A program made the position numbers and the translations under genes. DNA of 64,000 bases from BP-133 sp040756995 (lineage in GTDB: Bacteria; Actinomycetota; Acidimicrobiia; IMCC26256; BP-133): positions 81,079-145,078 of the forward strand of contig JBFLYK010000014.1 of NCBI GenBank assembly GCA_040756995.1, in the 5' to 3' direction. Below, one piece after another: positions 1 through 8,615 of this stretch. The stretch's first letter is position 1; each line of letters begins with the position of its first letter. A model generated the notes under the pieces. It worked only from the letters and a program-made list of their open reading frames with translations. It ran no database searches and was not told the DNA's origin.

Positions 1-2
1 AC

Positions 3-170
3 AACGTTGCGATCTACGAAGACCAGACCGCCAGCAAGGCACTCTTCAAGGGCGAGCTGGTCGACGGGCCGGGCAAGACCACGTACTCGGTGCCGGGGCT
101 CCCGGCCGGCACGTTCTACTTCCGGTGCGACCCGCACCCGGAGATGCACGGGACGTTCGTCTCCGGCTGA
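3..170 (+). CDS. Cupredoxin-domain protein, C-terminal fragment
   Basis: The last 55 residues of a gene that begins before the window. The peptide ends in FRCDPHPEMHGTFVSG. This is the C-x2-H-x2-M loop of plastocyanin-like blue copper proteins: one Cys, one His and one Met copper ligand on the C-terminal strand, with the other His expected upstream outside the window. The family carries electrons or stores copper outside the membrane. The gene is convergent with the ATPase that follows, with only 3 bases between the stop codons. The signal peptide and exact family cannot be judged from this fragment. Confidence 0.85.
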   Translation, partial: NVAIYEDQTASKALFKGELVDGPGKTTYSVPGLPAGTFYFRCDPHPEMHGTFVSG

Positions 171-173
171 GCG

Positions 174-1322
174 TTACGCCGTGCCCGGCTCCTCGAGCTG
201 CTCGAGGAGCCAGGCCCGGAAGAAGGGACTGGCGAGACGCCACTGGCGGCCTTCCCGGCGTACGAGCTCCTGCTCGGCCAGGGTCCGCAGCGCCGTCGTG
301 ACGGCGTTGGCGTTGGCCACCATGACGGCGTCCAGAAAGGCCTTGGCGTAGACCTTCTCCCGGGGGGAACGGGCCAGCTCGCGCACGATGCGTTGCTGCG
401 AGGGAGCCAGCGACTCGTAGCGTTCGGCGAAGAAGCCGGCCTGCCGGCGCACGATCGAGGCCAGCCCGGCCTCGATGGCCTCCTCATCGATGGTGTCGCC
501 GGCAGCCTCGTAGGCGGCGTGGGCCAGCCACTGCACGTCGTTGGGGATGCCGTCCACCCGGCGGTAGAGCGAGCGGGCGTCGGCCCGGGTGAGCCGCTTC
601 CCGCCCGTCCGGGCCCGGGCGACGAGATGGGCGGTCATGTCCTTCTCCGGCACGACCTCGAGGTTGAACGTCTCCCCCATGCCGAGGAGCGGCGCTCCCC
701 GGCCCCGGGTCAGCCGCTCCATGACCGACAGGCGGGAGCCGGAGAAGACCAGGCTCGTGCCCCGGGCCTGGTCGGCCAGCGCCTTGAAGGCGCCGCCCAG
801 GCCCTTGGGGCCGATCTCCGCCACCTGCTGGAACTCGTCGAGGACCAGGGCGGCCGGGCGGCGCTCCCCGACCCGTTCCAGGAGCGCGACCGCGTCCTCC
901 AGCACCTCGTACCACCGGTCGGAGCCCACCGCGGGGTGCAGGGTGAGGGAGATCTTCCCGTCCGGCGACATCTCGATCTGGGGCGCGATCCGCAGGTGCC
1001 CGATGACGTCCTCGATGCTGCGGCGCGTCCGCCCGATCGGCCGCAGGACCTCCCGCACCACCGCCGTGAGAACGACGCCGGCCGCCTCGGCCTCCGTCGT
1101 GCAGAGCAGGAGGTTGGCGTAGCCGCCCCGTCCGCCGCCCTTGCGGAACCGGCGGAGCGCCTCGAGCAGCAGCGACGTCTTGCCGTAGCGCCGCGGCGAG
1201 AGCACGAAGGCGTGGATCCCGTCCCGCATCCGAGCGGTGAGCGCGGCGAGCTCCGTCGCCCGGTCACAGAAGCTCGCCGCTTCGACCGGCGCACCGTAAC
1301 GAAAGGGATTTTCCCGTTTCAC
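174..1322 (-). CDS. AAA-type ATPase (archaeal ATPase/STAND-like) with C-terminal winged helix
   Basis: A 382-residue ATP-binding protein starting at GTG. A P-loop variant PRRYGKTS (residues 43-50) is followed by a Walker B strand LVLDEF (159-164). This pairing, plus an early FCDR-x-EL segment, is typical of the archaeal-ATPase family (PF01637-like). The C-terminal 100 residues look like a winged-helix domain. Members couple ATP hydrolysis to DNA or protein handling, but the substrate is unknown. The start is supported by a consensus TATAAT box 8 bases upstream of the GTG, which suggests a leaderless transcript. No partner gene is adjacent, so the role is undetermined. Confidence 0.8.
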   Translation of the reverse strand: MKRENPFRYGAPVEAASFCDRATELAALTARMRDGIHAFVLSPRRYGKTSLLLEALRRFRKGGGRGGYANLLLCTTEAEAAGVVLTAVVREVLRPIGRTRRSIEDVIGHLRIAPQIEMSPDGKISLTLHPAVGSDRWYEVLEDAVALLERVGERRPAALVLDEFQQVAEIGPKGLGGAFKALADQARGTSLVFSGSRLSVMERLTRGRGAPLLGMGETFNLEVVPEKDMTAHLVARARTGGKRLTRADARSLYRRVDGIPNDVQWLAHAAYEAAGDTIDEEAIEAGLASIVRRQAGFFAERYESLAPSQQRIVRELARSPREKVYAKAFLDAVMVANANAVTTALRTLAEQELVRREGRQWRLASPFFRAWLLEQLEEPGTA

Positions 1323-1330
1323 TGCGGGCT

Positions 1331-1336
1331 ATTATA
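1331..1336 (-). promoter_or_regulatory. -10 box (TATAAT), leaderless promoter of the ATPase gene
   Basis: Read on the minus strand, a perfect TATAAT lies 8 bases before the GTG start at 1322. There is no Shine-Dalgarno sequence, so transcription probably starts at or next to the start codon. No convincing -35 is visible. Confidence 0.5.
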
Positions 1337-1467
1337 GCGACCGCTGTAAGACAGGCTCGCTTGAACCGGCTGCTCCGAAGTGCCCGAATTGACCCTTTCC
1401 GAGGGTGATGTCATCGAGAATTGCCGAAGAGTTGCGGCCAGGTCAGCTTGCGTTCGGGTCGCGGCCT

Positions 1468-1473
1468 TACCTT
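1468..1473 (+). promoter_or_regulatory. -10 box (TACCTT) upstream of the phoX-like gene
   Basis: TACCTT fits TANNNT and sits 7 bases before the ATG at 1481, with no Shine-Dalgarno. The same spacing occurs upstream of several other genes in this window. Confidence 0.4.
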
Positions 1474-1480
1474 CGAGATC

Positions 1481-3349
1481 ATGGACGACAACCGCACCTT
1501 CAATGAGATCGTTGAGGCCCGCATCTCCCGGCGGGCCATGCTCGGCGGCGCCCTCGGCGCCACCGCGTTGAGCTTTTTCGCACCGGTGAACCGGCTGCTC
1601 GGGCCGGCGACGGCCATGGCCGCCCCGCCCGGAGGGCTCCTCGGCTTCGAGGCTGTGGCGCCGAGCACGGCCGACGCCGTCGTGGTGCCCAAGGGCTACA
1701 CCGCCCAGGTCCTCATTCCCTGGGGTACTCCGCTGCTCTCCAGCGGGCCGGCGTGGAAGCAGGACGCCTCCAACACCGCCGCCGAACAGGCGCAGCAGAT
1801 CGGTATGCACCACGACGGGATGCACTTCTTCCCGTCCGCCGTGGGACCGGCCGGGAGCCGCAGCGGGCTGCTGGTGCTCAACCACGAGTACGTCGACCAG
1901 GTGCTGCTCTTCCCGGACGGGCCGACACCGATGACGCCGGAGAAGGTGCAGAAGGCGCTCGCGGCCCACGGCGTCTCGGTCGTGGCCGTGGCCCTCGTCG
2001 ATGGGCAGTGGCGGGCGGTGGACTCGCCGCTCAACCGGCGCATCACCGGGACGACGCCGATGGCGTTCTCCGGTCCGGTGACGGGGAACCACCCCGCGCT
2101 CCAGGCCAACAACCCGCCGATGGGGACACTCAACAACTGCGCCAACGGGCACACGCCGTGGGGTACCTACCTGGCCTGCGAGGAGAACTGGGACGGCTAC
2201 TTCGGCACGGCCGGCCCGATCACGCTGACCGCCACGGAGAAGCGCTACGGGCTGAGTGCCGCCGGAGCGGGCTACGGCTGGCACACGGCCGACCCCCGCT
2301 TCGACCTGGCCCAGAACCGCAACGAGCCGAACCGGTTCGGGTGGGTGGTGGAGATCGACCCGATGGACCCGGAGTCGACGCCGGTCAAGCGCACCGCCCT
2401 CGGGCGCATCAAGCACGAGGGCGCCACCGTCACCGAAGGGCGGGGCGGGCGGATCGTCGTCTACACCGGTGACGACCAGGACGGCGAGTACCTCTACAAG
2501 TTCGTCGGCTCGAAGCCGTGGCGGCAGGTGCGCGGTCAGCGGCAGTCGCCGCTCGACCACGGCGTCCTCCACGTGGCCCGTTTCGGGGAGGAGGGGCAGG
2601 GCGCCTGGATCCCCCTCGTCCACGGCCAGGGTGCACTCACCACGGCCAACGGCTGGGTCGACCAGGCCGACGTGCTGCTGCGGACCAGGGAGGCGGCCGA
2701 CGCCGTCGGCGCCACCAAGCTCGACCGGCCGGAGTGGGTGGCCGTCCACCCGAAGAGCGGCGACGTGTTCGTGACGCTGACCAACGGCAGCAACGGGCCC
2801 ACGCCCGTCAACCCCCGCCGGCCCAACCCCTACGGGCACATCGTCAGGCTCCGGGAAGCCAAGGGCGACAACGCCGCCGAGACGTTCGACTGGGACATCT
2901 TCCTCCTGGCCGGTGACCCGCTCTACGACCCGCTGGTCAAGCTCGAGCAGGCCGACATCTTCGGTTCGCCCGACGGGCTGGCCGTCGACGGTGACGGCCG
3001 TCTGTGGATCCAGACCGACATCTCGAACTCGTCGCAGCTGCGGCCCGACCGGGGCTACGACCGCATCGGCAACAACCAGATGCTGGCCGCCGATCCGGCC
3101 ACCGGGGAGATCCGCCGCTTCCTGGTCGGGCCGAAGGGCTGCGAGATCACCGGCATCGCCTTCACGCCGGACCACGAGACGCTGTTCGTCAACGTGCAGC
3201 ACCCCGGAGAGGCCACCACGGCGATCGGGACGCCGACGCCGGCCAATCCCCGGGCCGTCAGCAACTGGCCGGACTTCGATCCCGCCGGCCGGCCGCGGGC
3301 GGCCACCGTCGTCATCCGCAAGGACGGCGGCGGCCGGATCGGGACCTGA
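1481..3349 (+). CDS. PhoX-family alkaline phosphatase (DUF839)
   Basis: A 622-residue secreted enzyme. The N-terminus has a twin-arginine motif SRRAMLG (residues 16-22), then a hydrophobic stretch and an AMAAP cleavage region, so it should be exported folded by Tat. The body matches the PhoX/DUF839 beta-propeller family: NHEYV, GTYLACEENWDGYFG, GRIKHEG and YTGDD segments are typical. PhoX enzymes are calcium-iron phosphomonoesterases that release phosphate from organic esters outside the cytoplasm. The start at 1481 was preferred over an in-frame ATG at 1421 because it gives a proper Tat signal and has a TANNNT box 7 bases upstream. No phosphate-regulon neighbours are visible. Confidence 0.85.
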   Translation: MDDNRTFNEIVEARISRRAMLGGALGATALSFFAPVNRLLGPATAMAAPPGGLLGFEAVAPSTADAVVVPKGYTAQVLIPWGTPLLSSGPAWKQDASNTAAEQAQQIGMHHDGMHFFPSAVGPAGSRSGLLVLNHEYVDQVLLFPDGPTPMTPEKVQKALAAHGVSVVAVALVDGQWRAVDSPLNRRITGTTPMAFSGPVTGNHPALQANNPPMGTLNNCANGHTPWGTYLACEENWDGYFGTAGPITLTATEKRYGLSAAGAGYGWHTADPRFDLAQNRNEPNRFGWVVEIDPMDPESTPVKRTALGRIKHEGATVTEGRGGRIVVYTGDDQDGEYLYKFVGSKPWRQVRGQRQSPLDHGVLHVARFGEEGQGAWIPLVHGQGALTTANGWVDQADVLLRTREAADAVGATKLDRPEWVAVHPKSGDVFVTLTNGSNGPTPVNPRRPNPYGHIVRLREAKGDNAAETFDWDIFLLAGDPLYDPLVKLEQADIFGSPDGLAVDGDGRLWIQTDISNSSQLRPDRGYDRIGNNQMLAADPATGEIRRFLVGPKGCEITGIAFTPDHETLFVNVQHPGEATTAIGTPTPANPRAVSNWPDFDPAGRPRAATVVIRKDGGGRIGT

Positions 3350-3361
3350 CGGCCCCGTCGC

Positions 3362-4135
3362 TCAGCGGCCGCCGGCGGCGAGGCGGTTCGCCTCGGCGGC
3401 CATGAGCAGCATTCCGCCGTCGATGAGGTACGACGCGCCGGTGATGTAGGTCGCCTGCTCCGAGGCGAGGAAGACGACGAGGTCGGCCACCTCCCGGGCG
3501 TCGCCGGGCCGGCCGAGCGGGACGCCGGGCCGATCCTGCTCGCCTGGGTCGACGTCCTCCTGGCCGGTCATCGGCGTGGCGATCTCGCCCGGAGCGATGG
3601 AATTGACGGTGATGCCGTACTCCGCCAGTTCCAGCGCCATCACCTTGGTCAGCAGCCCCAGTCCACCCTTGGCGGCGCAGTAGGCGGCCGACCCCCGCAA
3701 GGGCACGTGCTCGTGGACGGACGTGATGTTCACGATGCGCCCGCCCCGGCCGGCGGCCACCATCCGCTGCGCCGCTCGCTGGGCGCAGACGAATGCGCCG
3801 TTGAGGTCGACGTCGAGGACGCGACGCCAGTCGTCGAAGCGGTGTTCGAGGAACGGCGCCGAGTGGCCGGTCCCGGCGTTGTTGACCAACACGTCGAGGC
3901 CGCCGAGGGCGTCGGCCAGGGCGTCGATGACCGCCGAGCCCGTTTCCGGTTGGGTGAGGTCGAGGTGGCGGACCTCGACCTGCCGCCGGGCGGCCTCGAC
4001 CTCCCGGGCCGTCTCCCGGGCTCCGTCCTTGTCCTCGTGCCACGTGATGCCGATGTCGAAGCCCGCCCGGGCCAGTGCGACCGCGCTGGCCTTGCCGATT
4101 CCCGAATCCGATCCGGTGACGAGTGCGATGGGCAT
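3362..4135 (-). CDS. SDR-family oxidoreductase
   Basis: A 257-residue short-chain dehydrogenase/reductase of classical type. It has the cofactor motif TGSDSGIG (7-14), NNAG (85-88), and catalytic Ser139, Tyr152 and Lys156 (YCAAK). It probably uses NAD(P)H to interconvert a carbonyl and an alcohol; the substrate cannot be read from sequence. It is the last gene of a minus-strand series with the aldo/keto reductase (29-base gap), so the two reductases may be co-transcribed. Confidence 0.88.
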   Translation of the reverse strand: MPIALVTGSDSGIGKASAVALARAGFDIGITWHEDKDGARETAREVEAARRQVEVRHLDLTQPETGSAVIDALADALGGLDVLVNNAGTGHSAPFLEHRFDDWRRVLDVDLNGAFVCAQRAAQRMVAAGRGGRIVNITSVHEHVPLRGSAAYCAAKGGLGLLTKVMALELAEYGITVNSIAPGEIATPMTGQEDVDPGEQDRPGVPLGRPGDAREVADLVVFLASEQATYITGASYLIDGGMLLMAAEANRLAAGGR

Positions 4136-4164
4136 GCCCGTCCGCTACCCGGACGGGCGGTGGC

Positions 4165-5085
4165 TCAAGCGACCTCGGCGGCCTCTTCGGGGGTGAGGAC
4201 CCACGCCGCGGCGGCGTTGGTCGCCACCTGCTCGGGCCGGGTGGCCCCGGCGATGACCGACGCCACGCTGGGCTGGGCCAGCAGCCAGGCGATGGCCAGC
4301 TCGGTGATCGTGTGGCCCCGGGCGGCGGCGAAGGCTTCGTAGGTCTCGATGCGGGCGAAGTTCTCCTCCGTGGCGCCGGCGGCGAAGCGCTCCTGGCGGG
4401 CCAGCCGGGTGCCTTCGGGGAACGGCTCGCCCCGGCGGTACTTGCCGGTCAGGAGCCCGGAGGCCAGGGGGAAGTAGGGCACGACCCCGAGACCGGTCGC
4501 CTCCGCGGCCGGGACGACGCTCTCCTCGACTTCCCGGTTGAGCAGGTTCCAGTGGATCTGCGTTCCGCAGAAGGGCGTCCACCCCCGGGCGTCGGCGGTG
4601 GCCGCAGCGGCGGCGATCTGGTCGGCCGACACGTTGGAGCTGGCAATGTGGAGGACCTTGCCCGCCTGCACCAGCTCGTCGAGGGTCTCCAGCGCCTCCT
4701 CGACCGGTGCCTCCGGATCGGGGAAGTGCTGGTAGTACAGGTCGATCCGATCGGTGCCCAGCCGGCGGAGACTGCCCTCGGCGGCTTCCCGGATCCGCTT
4801 GGCCAGCGCACCCGGCCGGTAGGGCTCGTCACCTTGGCGGGGAAGGAACTTGGTGGCGACCACCGCCTCGTCGCGGCGCGACCCGAGCGCCGCCCCCAGC
4901 ATCTCCTCCGACTGGCCGCCGCCGTACATCTCGGCGGTGTCGAAGTGGTTGATGCCGGCGTCGAGCGCGGCCCGCACCACGGCGGCGGCGGCCGGGGCGT
5001 CGATGGCCATGCCGAAGTTGTTGCACCCCAACCCCACGACCGACAGCGCCGGTCCGTGCTTGCCCAGCGTCCGTGTCTCCATCAT
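4165..5085 (-). CDS. Aldo/keto reductase
   Basis: A 306-residue TIM-barrel NADPH-dependent reductase. The catalytic tetrad is visible as Asp49, Tyr54, Lys79 and His120 (FDTAEMYG, ATKF, YYQHF). Length and motifs fit AKR families that reduce aldehydes or ketones. Its ATG overlaps the stop of the LigD-like gene by 4 bases, so the two are translationally coupled. The DNA-repair-type neighbour gives no metabolic clue to the substrate. Confidence 0.9.
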   Translation of the reverse strand: MMETRTLGKHGPALSVVGLGCNNFGMAIDAPAAAAVVRAALDAGINHFDTAEMYGGGQSEEMLGAALGSRRDEAVVATKFLPRQGDEPYRPGALAKRIREAAEGSLRRLGTDRIDLYYQHFPDPEAPVEEALETLDELVQAGKVLHIASSNVSADQIAAAAATADARGWTPFCGTQIHWNLLNREVEESVVPAAEATGLGVVPYFPLASGLLTGKYRRGEPFPEGTRLARQERFAAGATEENFARIETYEAFAAARGHTITELAIAWLLAQPSVASVIAGATRPEQVATNAAAAWVLTPEEAAEVA

Positions 5086-6044
5086 GAGCCTCGATTCTGA
5101 TTACGGCGGGCCCGGGCCCGCCGCTTGCCTTCGTGCATGGCCTGCACCCGCGGCGTCGGCATCGCCCGCCCTTCCTCGATGAGGTCGGCGTCGAGTCGCT
5201 GGGGCGCCGGCATGTGGATGGCCCAGGGATCCCGACCGGCGATGAGGTCGGCGGCGGTGTGAACGGTGAAGTCGGACGGGGAGACGTCACGCAACTCCTT
5301 CCAGGACAACGGAAACGACACCGGAAGGCCCGGCCGGGCCCTCGGGCTGTAGGCGGCGACCACGGTGGCGCCGCCCGCCCGGGTGGAGTCGAGGAACACC
5401 CTCCCGCCCCGGTCCTCCCGGATGAAGGCGGTGGTGGTCAGCGTCGGGTCGAGCCGCTCGGCCCGGGCGGCCAGGGCGCGGCTGGCGAACACCGCCTCTT
5501 CCGTGGTGACCCCGTCGTCGAGCGGAACGAAGATGTGAAGTCCTTTGGCGCCACTGGTCTTCACCGCTCCGTCGAGCCCCGCCTCCGTCAGCGCCCGGTG
5601 CACGACTTCGCCGGCGCGCACCGCCAGCGTGAACCCGTCCTCGACCGGAGGATCAAGGTCGAGCACGAGATGGGTCGGGCCCTTGACCCGGTCGACCCGG
5701 AAGAGTGCGGGGTGGTATTCGATCGCCCGCTGGTTGGCGAACCACAGGAGCGTGCGGCGGTCGTTGCACAGGGCGTAGCGGACCTGGCGTTGTGACGCCT
5801 CGGCCCAGAACTCCACCGTCTCCACCCACGCCGGCGTGTACTTCGGCACGTTCTTCTGCATGAACGGCGACTGGTCGCGGTGCACCCGGATGACCGACAA
5901 CGGCCGGTTGCGGAGGGCCGGGATGATGCGGTCCTGCACCGCGTCGAGGTAGTCGACGAGATCGCGCTTCGTGGCGCCGGCGCCGTCGAAGAGCGCCTGG
6001 TCGAGGTTGGTGAGCGGGACGTCGTCCCGCACCTCGTCGGGCAC
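5082..6044 (-). CDS. LigD-type polymerase/primase domain protein (NHEJ)
   Basis: A 320-residue stand-alone polymerase domain of the LigD POL family, an archaeo-eukaryotic primase fold that fills ends during non-homologous end joining. Visible marks are YLDAVQDRIIPAL, the metal-binding DLD at 129-131 (LVLDLDPP) and KTSGAKGLHIFVPL at 163-175, the signature around the catalytic His. No ligase or nuclease domain is attached and no ku gene is in the window. Translation starts at GTG and overlaps the preceding gene's stop by one base. In Actinobacteria such solo POL proteins often accompany separate ligases, so the partner is expected elsewhere (inference). Confidence 0.85.
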   Translation of the reverse strand: MPDEVRDDVPLTNLDQALFDGAGATKRDLVDYLDAVQDRIIPALRNRPLSVIRVHRDQSPFMQKNVPKYTPAWVETVEFWAEASQRQVRYALCNDRRTLLWFANQRAIEYHPALFRVDRVKGPTHLVLDLDPPVEDGFTLAVRAGEVVHRALTEAGLDGAVKTSGAKGLHIFVPLDDGVTTEEAVFASRALAARAERLDPTLTTTAFIREDRGGRVFLDSTRAGGATVVAAYSPRARPGLPVSFPLSWKELRDVSPSDFTVHTAADLIAGRDPWAIHMPAPQRLDADLIEEGRAMPTPRVQAMHEGKRRARARRNQNRGS

Positions 6045-6583
6045 TAGCGCTTGGGAGGGAAGTACCGCTGCGGGTCGGGCGGGACGAAGCGGACCAGCAT
6101 CGCCTCGGCCAGGAAGAGCGCCTTGGTGATCGGCTTCGTCACGCAGTCACCCTCGTAGGGCGGGGTGATCTCGAACGTGCCCCGCAGGCTCGGCGTGGTG
6201 AAGGCGCCGATCCCCGCCAGCGTGTAGTCGTTCGGCTCCACGAGGTGGACGTCGGCGCCGGTGGTCGGGAACGTGTAGTCGACGGTTCCGGATCCCACGT
6301 TGCGCAGGCACGAGCCGCTGCCGCCCGGCAGAGCGGTGTACGAACCGGTGCCGGAGAACCGGCCCGGCCCCACGATCCGCTCGTAACCGTTGAACAACCC
6401 CTGGCAGTTGATGACCGCCGGGTCGATCGTCCACGTGCCCTGCGTGGCCGGGTTGCCGGCGTGCAGGAAGGTGATGGTGCCGGTGATCGTGCAGGCCGCG
6501 GCGCCGGTGGCGTCGGCGGCGGGGACGAGGCCGACGAGGGGCAGGCCGGCCAGGGCGATCGCCCACCGCAGGATCCGTCTCAC
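6044..6583 (-). CDS. Secreted protein of unknown function
   Basis: A 179-residue protein with a clear Sec signal peptide (MRRILRWAIALAGLPLVGLVPAADA). The mature part begins AACTITGTITF and is predicted beta-rich with Gly/Thr-rich strands and paired cysteines. No domain is recognised. It is the first gene of the four-gene minus-strand series and overlaps the LigD-like gene by one base. Confidence 0.65.
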   Translation of the reverse strand: MRRILRWAIALAGLPLVGLVPAADATGAAACTITGTITFLHAGNPATQGTWTIDPAVINCQGLFNGYERIVGPGRFSGTGSYTALPGGSGSCLRNVGSGTVDYTFPTTGADVHLVEPNDYTLAGIGAFTTPSLRGTFEITPPYEGDCVTKPITKALFLAEAMLVRFVPPDPQRYFPPKR

Positions 6584-6623
6584 GCCATCTCCCTACCCGC
6601 CCGGGATCGAGATGGCACCAAGC

Positions 6624-7862
6624 TTACGGGCAGGTGGAGGGCACGTCGATGCCGGTGAAGCGCGACGCCAGGTAGCTGACCGCCAGCGGGGCGCCGGAGA
6701 CCGCCAGGCTGCTGTGCTCGCTGAGCGCGTCGGCATGGAGCGTCACGCGCCCACCACCGCGGCACCAGTCGGCGTGCAGGGTCTGGACGCTCGGGAAGGG
6801 GATGAGCTCGTCGAAGATGGAGTGATAGAGGAACACGGGCGCCTTCGGGGTCTGGCGGCCGAGGTGGTTGAGTTCCAGCACCGTCCGGGCCACCGGCTCG
6901 GTCAGCGGGTCGGGGGACGTCGTGAACTCGTTGAGGTGGCGGAAGGGGAAGGCGCTCACGGCTTCGCCGACGCACATGTCGCCGATGCGCCGCACCATCT
7001 CCCGGCCGGCGTCGTTGAGCAGCGCCAGCATCTCGGGGTAGGCCCGGGAGAGGCCGGTCGAGGCCAGCAGCACGAGGCCCGAGGCGATGGAGCCGTCGAT
7101 CTGGCGGACGGCGGCCTCGAAGTCGGCCGGGGTGCCGCCCGAGGCGGCGCCGGCGATGGTGAGGTCGGGGGCGTAGCCGGGCTGCAGCTCGGCCGCCCAG
7201 CTCGTGGCCAGGCCGCCGCCGGAGTACCCCCACAGCCCGACCGGCGTCCGTCCGCCGTCGAGGCCGGTGCCGGGAAGCGCCAGCGCGGCCCGGATCCCGT
7301 CGAGGACGGCGTGGCCGGCCATGCGGGCGGCGCCGAAGGCGTTCTGCGGGCCTTCGTAGTCGGTGACGACGACCGCCCATCCCTGCTGCAGGGCCTGCAT
7401 CATGAGCGGCAGCTCGTACTCCGTGCCGGCCCGCAGCTTGTAGGACGGGTTGCACTGGTCACCGAGGCTGTCGGTGGCCGGCTGGTAGGACACCAGCGGG
7501 CGAGGGCCGGCGGGATAGGGCCTGGTGGGCACCATCAGCGTGCCGACGATCGCCGTCGGGGCGCCCTTGGCGTCGGTGGAGCGGACGAGAAACTGCTGCG
7601 AGTCGGCGGGGACCGGTATCCCGAGGCCGTTGACCGCCACCGGGCGGGTGGCCAGGACGGTCCCGGGGGCGGTCGACTCGAAGCCGGCCGGCGGCCGGTA
7701 GAAGGGGTCGTCGTACGGCTCGGCGAGGCTGCCGGAGCGGCTCCCGCCCGGGCCGGACGGCCCGGCCGAGGCGGCGCCGTTGCCGGCGGTCACACCGGTG
7801 GCCAGGAGCAGGAGGGCCAGTCCGGTGGCGGCCACGTCGCGGAGGCCGAGTCGTCCATTCAT
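6624..7862 (-). CDS. Secreted lipase/esterase (secretory lipase family)
   Basis: A 412-residue alpha/beta hydrolase. A signal peptide (residues 1-32) is followed by a body with nucleophile elbow GYSGG (212-216, Ser214), WAVVVTDYEG and a C-terminal FLYHSIFDELIPF plus SEHSS segment that supplies the Asp and His. These match the secretory lipase (LIP) family, which hydrolyses ester bonds of lipids outside the cell. The ATG at 7862 was chosen because it starts the signal peptide and has GGGGG 8 bases upstream; an upstream in-frame ATG would run through the TetR gene. It is divergent from the TetR regulator, which probably controls it. Confidence 0.85.
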   Translation of the reverse strand: MNGRLGLRDVAATGLALLLLATGVTAGNGAASAGPSGPGGSRSGSLAEPYDDPFYRPPAGFESTAPGTVLATRPVAVNGLGIPVPADSQQFLVRSTDAKGAPTAIVGTLMVPTRPYPAGPRPLVSYQPATDSLGDQCNPSYKLRAGTEYELPLMMQALQQGWAVVVTDYEGPQNAFGAARMAGHAVLDGIRAALALPGTGLDGGRTPVGLWGYSGGGLATSWAAELQPGYAPDLTIAGAASGGTPADFEAAVRQIDGSIASGLVLLASTGLSRAYPEMLALLNDAGREMVRRIGDMCVGEAVSAFPFRHLNEFTTSPDPLTEPVARTVLELNHLGRQTPKAPVFLYHSIFDELIPFPSVQTLHADWCRGGGRVTLHADALSEHSSLAVSGAPLAVSYLASRFTGIDVPSTCP

Positions 7863-7865
7863 TGG

Positions 7866-7880
7866 GATACCCCCGGTATC
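7866..7880. promoter_or_regulatory. Inverted repeat GATACC-CCC-GGTATC, candidate TetR operator
   Basis: A perfect 6-bp inverted repeat with a 3-base spacer lies in the 61-bp gap between the divergent lipase and TetR genes, 3 bases from the lipase start. A second symmetric element, GTAC-N4-GTAC, lies at about 7891-7902. TetR-family proteins bind such short palindromes, and position suggests control of both genes. Confidence 0.4.
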
Positions 7881-7923
7881 TCGAATCTGGTACGTTTGTA
7901 CAAGTTCTTCGCGGGGAGTGTCA

Positions 7924-8580
7924 ATGGGGAACGCGCAGTCGCCACGCCAGGACCGGAGCCGCCGGCGGCGGGAGGCCCTGCTGCGGGCCGCCATCGAGCT
8001 GCTGGGGGAGACGGGTGCCAAGTCGGTCACGCACCGGGCGGTGGCCGAACGGGCGGGGCTGCCGCTGGCGTCGACCACGTACTACTTCCGGTCCGTCCAT
8101 GAGCTCGTCGAGGAAGCCCTCCAGCTCCACGTCGCCGAACGGGTGGCCGAGCTGCAGGGCCGGGCCGCCCTGGCCCTCGAGGCGGGCGGGGCCAGCCCCG
8201 CCGACATCGCCCAACGCCTGGCCGAGGTGCTGGTCGCCGCCCCGACGCCGATTCTCGTGGCCCAGTACCAGATGTACCTCGAGGCGGGCCGGAATCCGGC
8301 CCTCCAGCCGGCGGTGGCCGACGCCCTGGCCGCCTTCGAGGGCCTGGCGGCGGGAGTGCTGGGTGCGCTCGGGGCGCGCGATCCCCACGGCGCGGCCGAG
8401 GCGTTCGTGGCCCTCCTCGACGGCTTCGCCCTGCACCGCCTGGCCCGTCCCCGGGACCCTGACCGGGAAGCCGCCGCCCTGTTCGCCGCCATGCGGGCCC
8501 TCTTCCTGGAGCAGGTCATGGACGCCGATTCCCGCGACCGGTTGCACGACCGGCTCCGTCAGCCATTACCCGGCGGGTAA
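7924..8580 (+). CDS. TetR-family transcriptional regulator
   Basis: A 218-residue regulator. The N-terminal helix-turn-helix (about residues 12-60) carries AAIELLGETGAKSVTHRAVA and AGLPLASTTYYFRS, the canonical TetR DNA-binding region. The C-terminal alpha-helical part is the ligand/dimer domain. The ATG at 7924 follows GGGGAG, a good ribosome-binding site. It is divergent from the lipase gene with palindromes between them, so the lipase and its own gene are the likely targets. Confidence 0.88.
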   Translation: MGNAQSPRQDRSRRRREALLRAAIELLGETGAKSVTHRAVAERAGLPLASTTYYFRSVHELVEEALQLHVAERVAELQGRAALALEAGGASPADIAQRLAEVLVAAPTPILVAQYQMYLEAGRNPALQPAVADALAAFEGLAAGVLGALGARDPHGAAEAFVALLDGFALHRLARPRDPDREAAALFAAMRALFLEQVMDADSRDRLHDRLRQPLPGG

Positions 8581-8603
8581 TCGCCGGGCCGCGACCGGGG
8601 CGT

Positions 8604-8609
8604 TAGCGT
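8604..8609 (+). promoter_or_regulatory. -10 box (TAGCGT), leaderless promoter
   Basis: TAGCGT lies 6 bases before the ATG at 8616 with no Shine-Dalgarno, the spacing expected when transcription starts at the start codon. Confidence 0.45.
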
Positions 8610-8615
8610 CGAAGC

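Noticed and set aside
1319..3202. A 627-residue minus-strand open frame over the phoX-like gene
   Set aside because: It is antisense to a gene with a Tat signal and family motifs.
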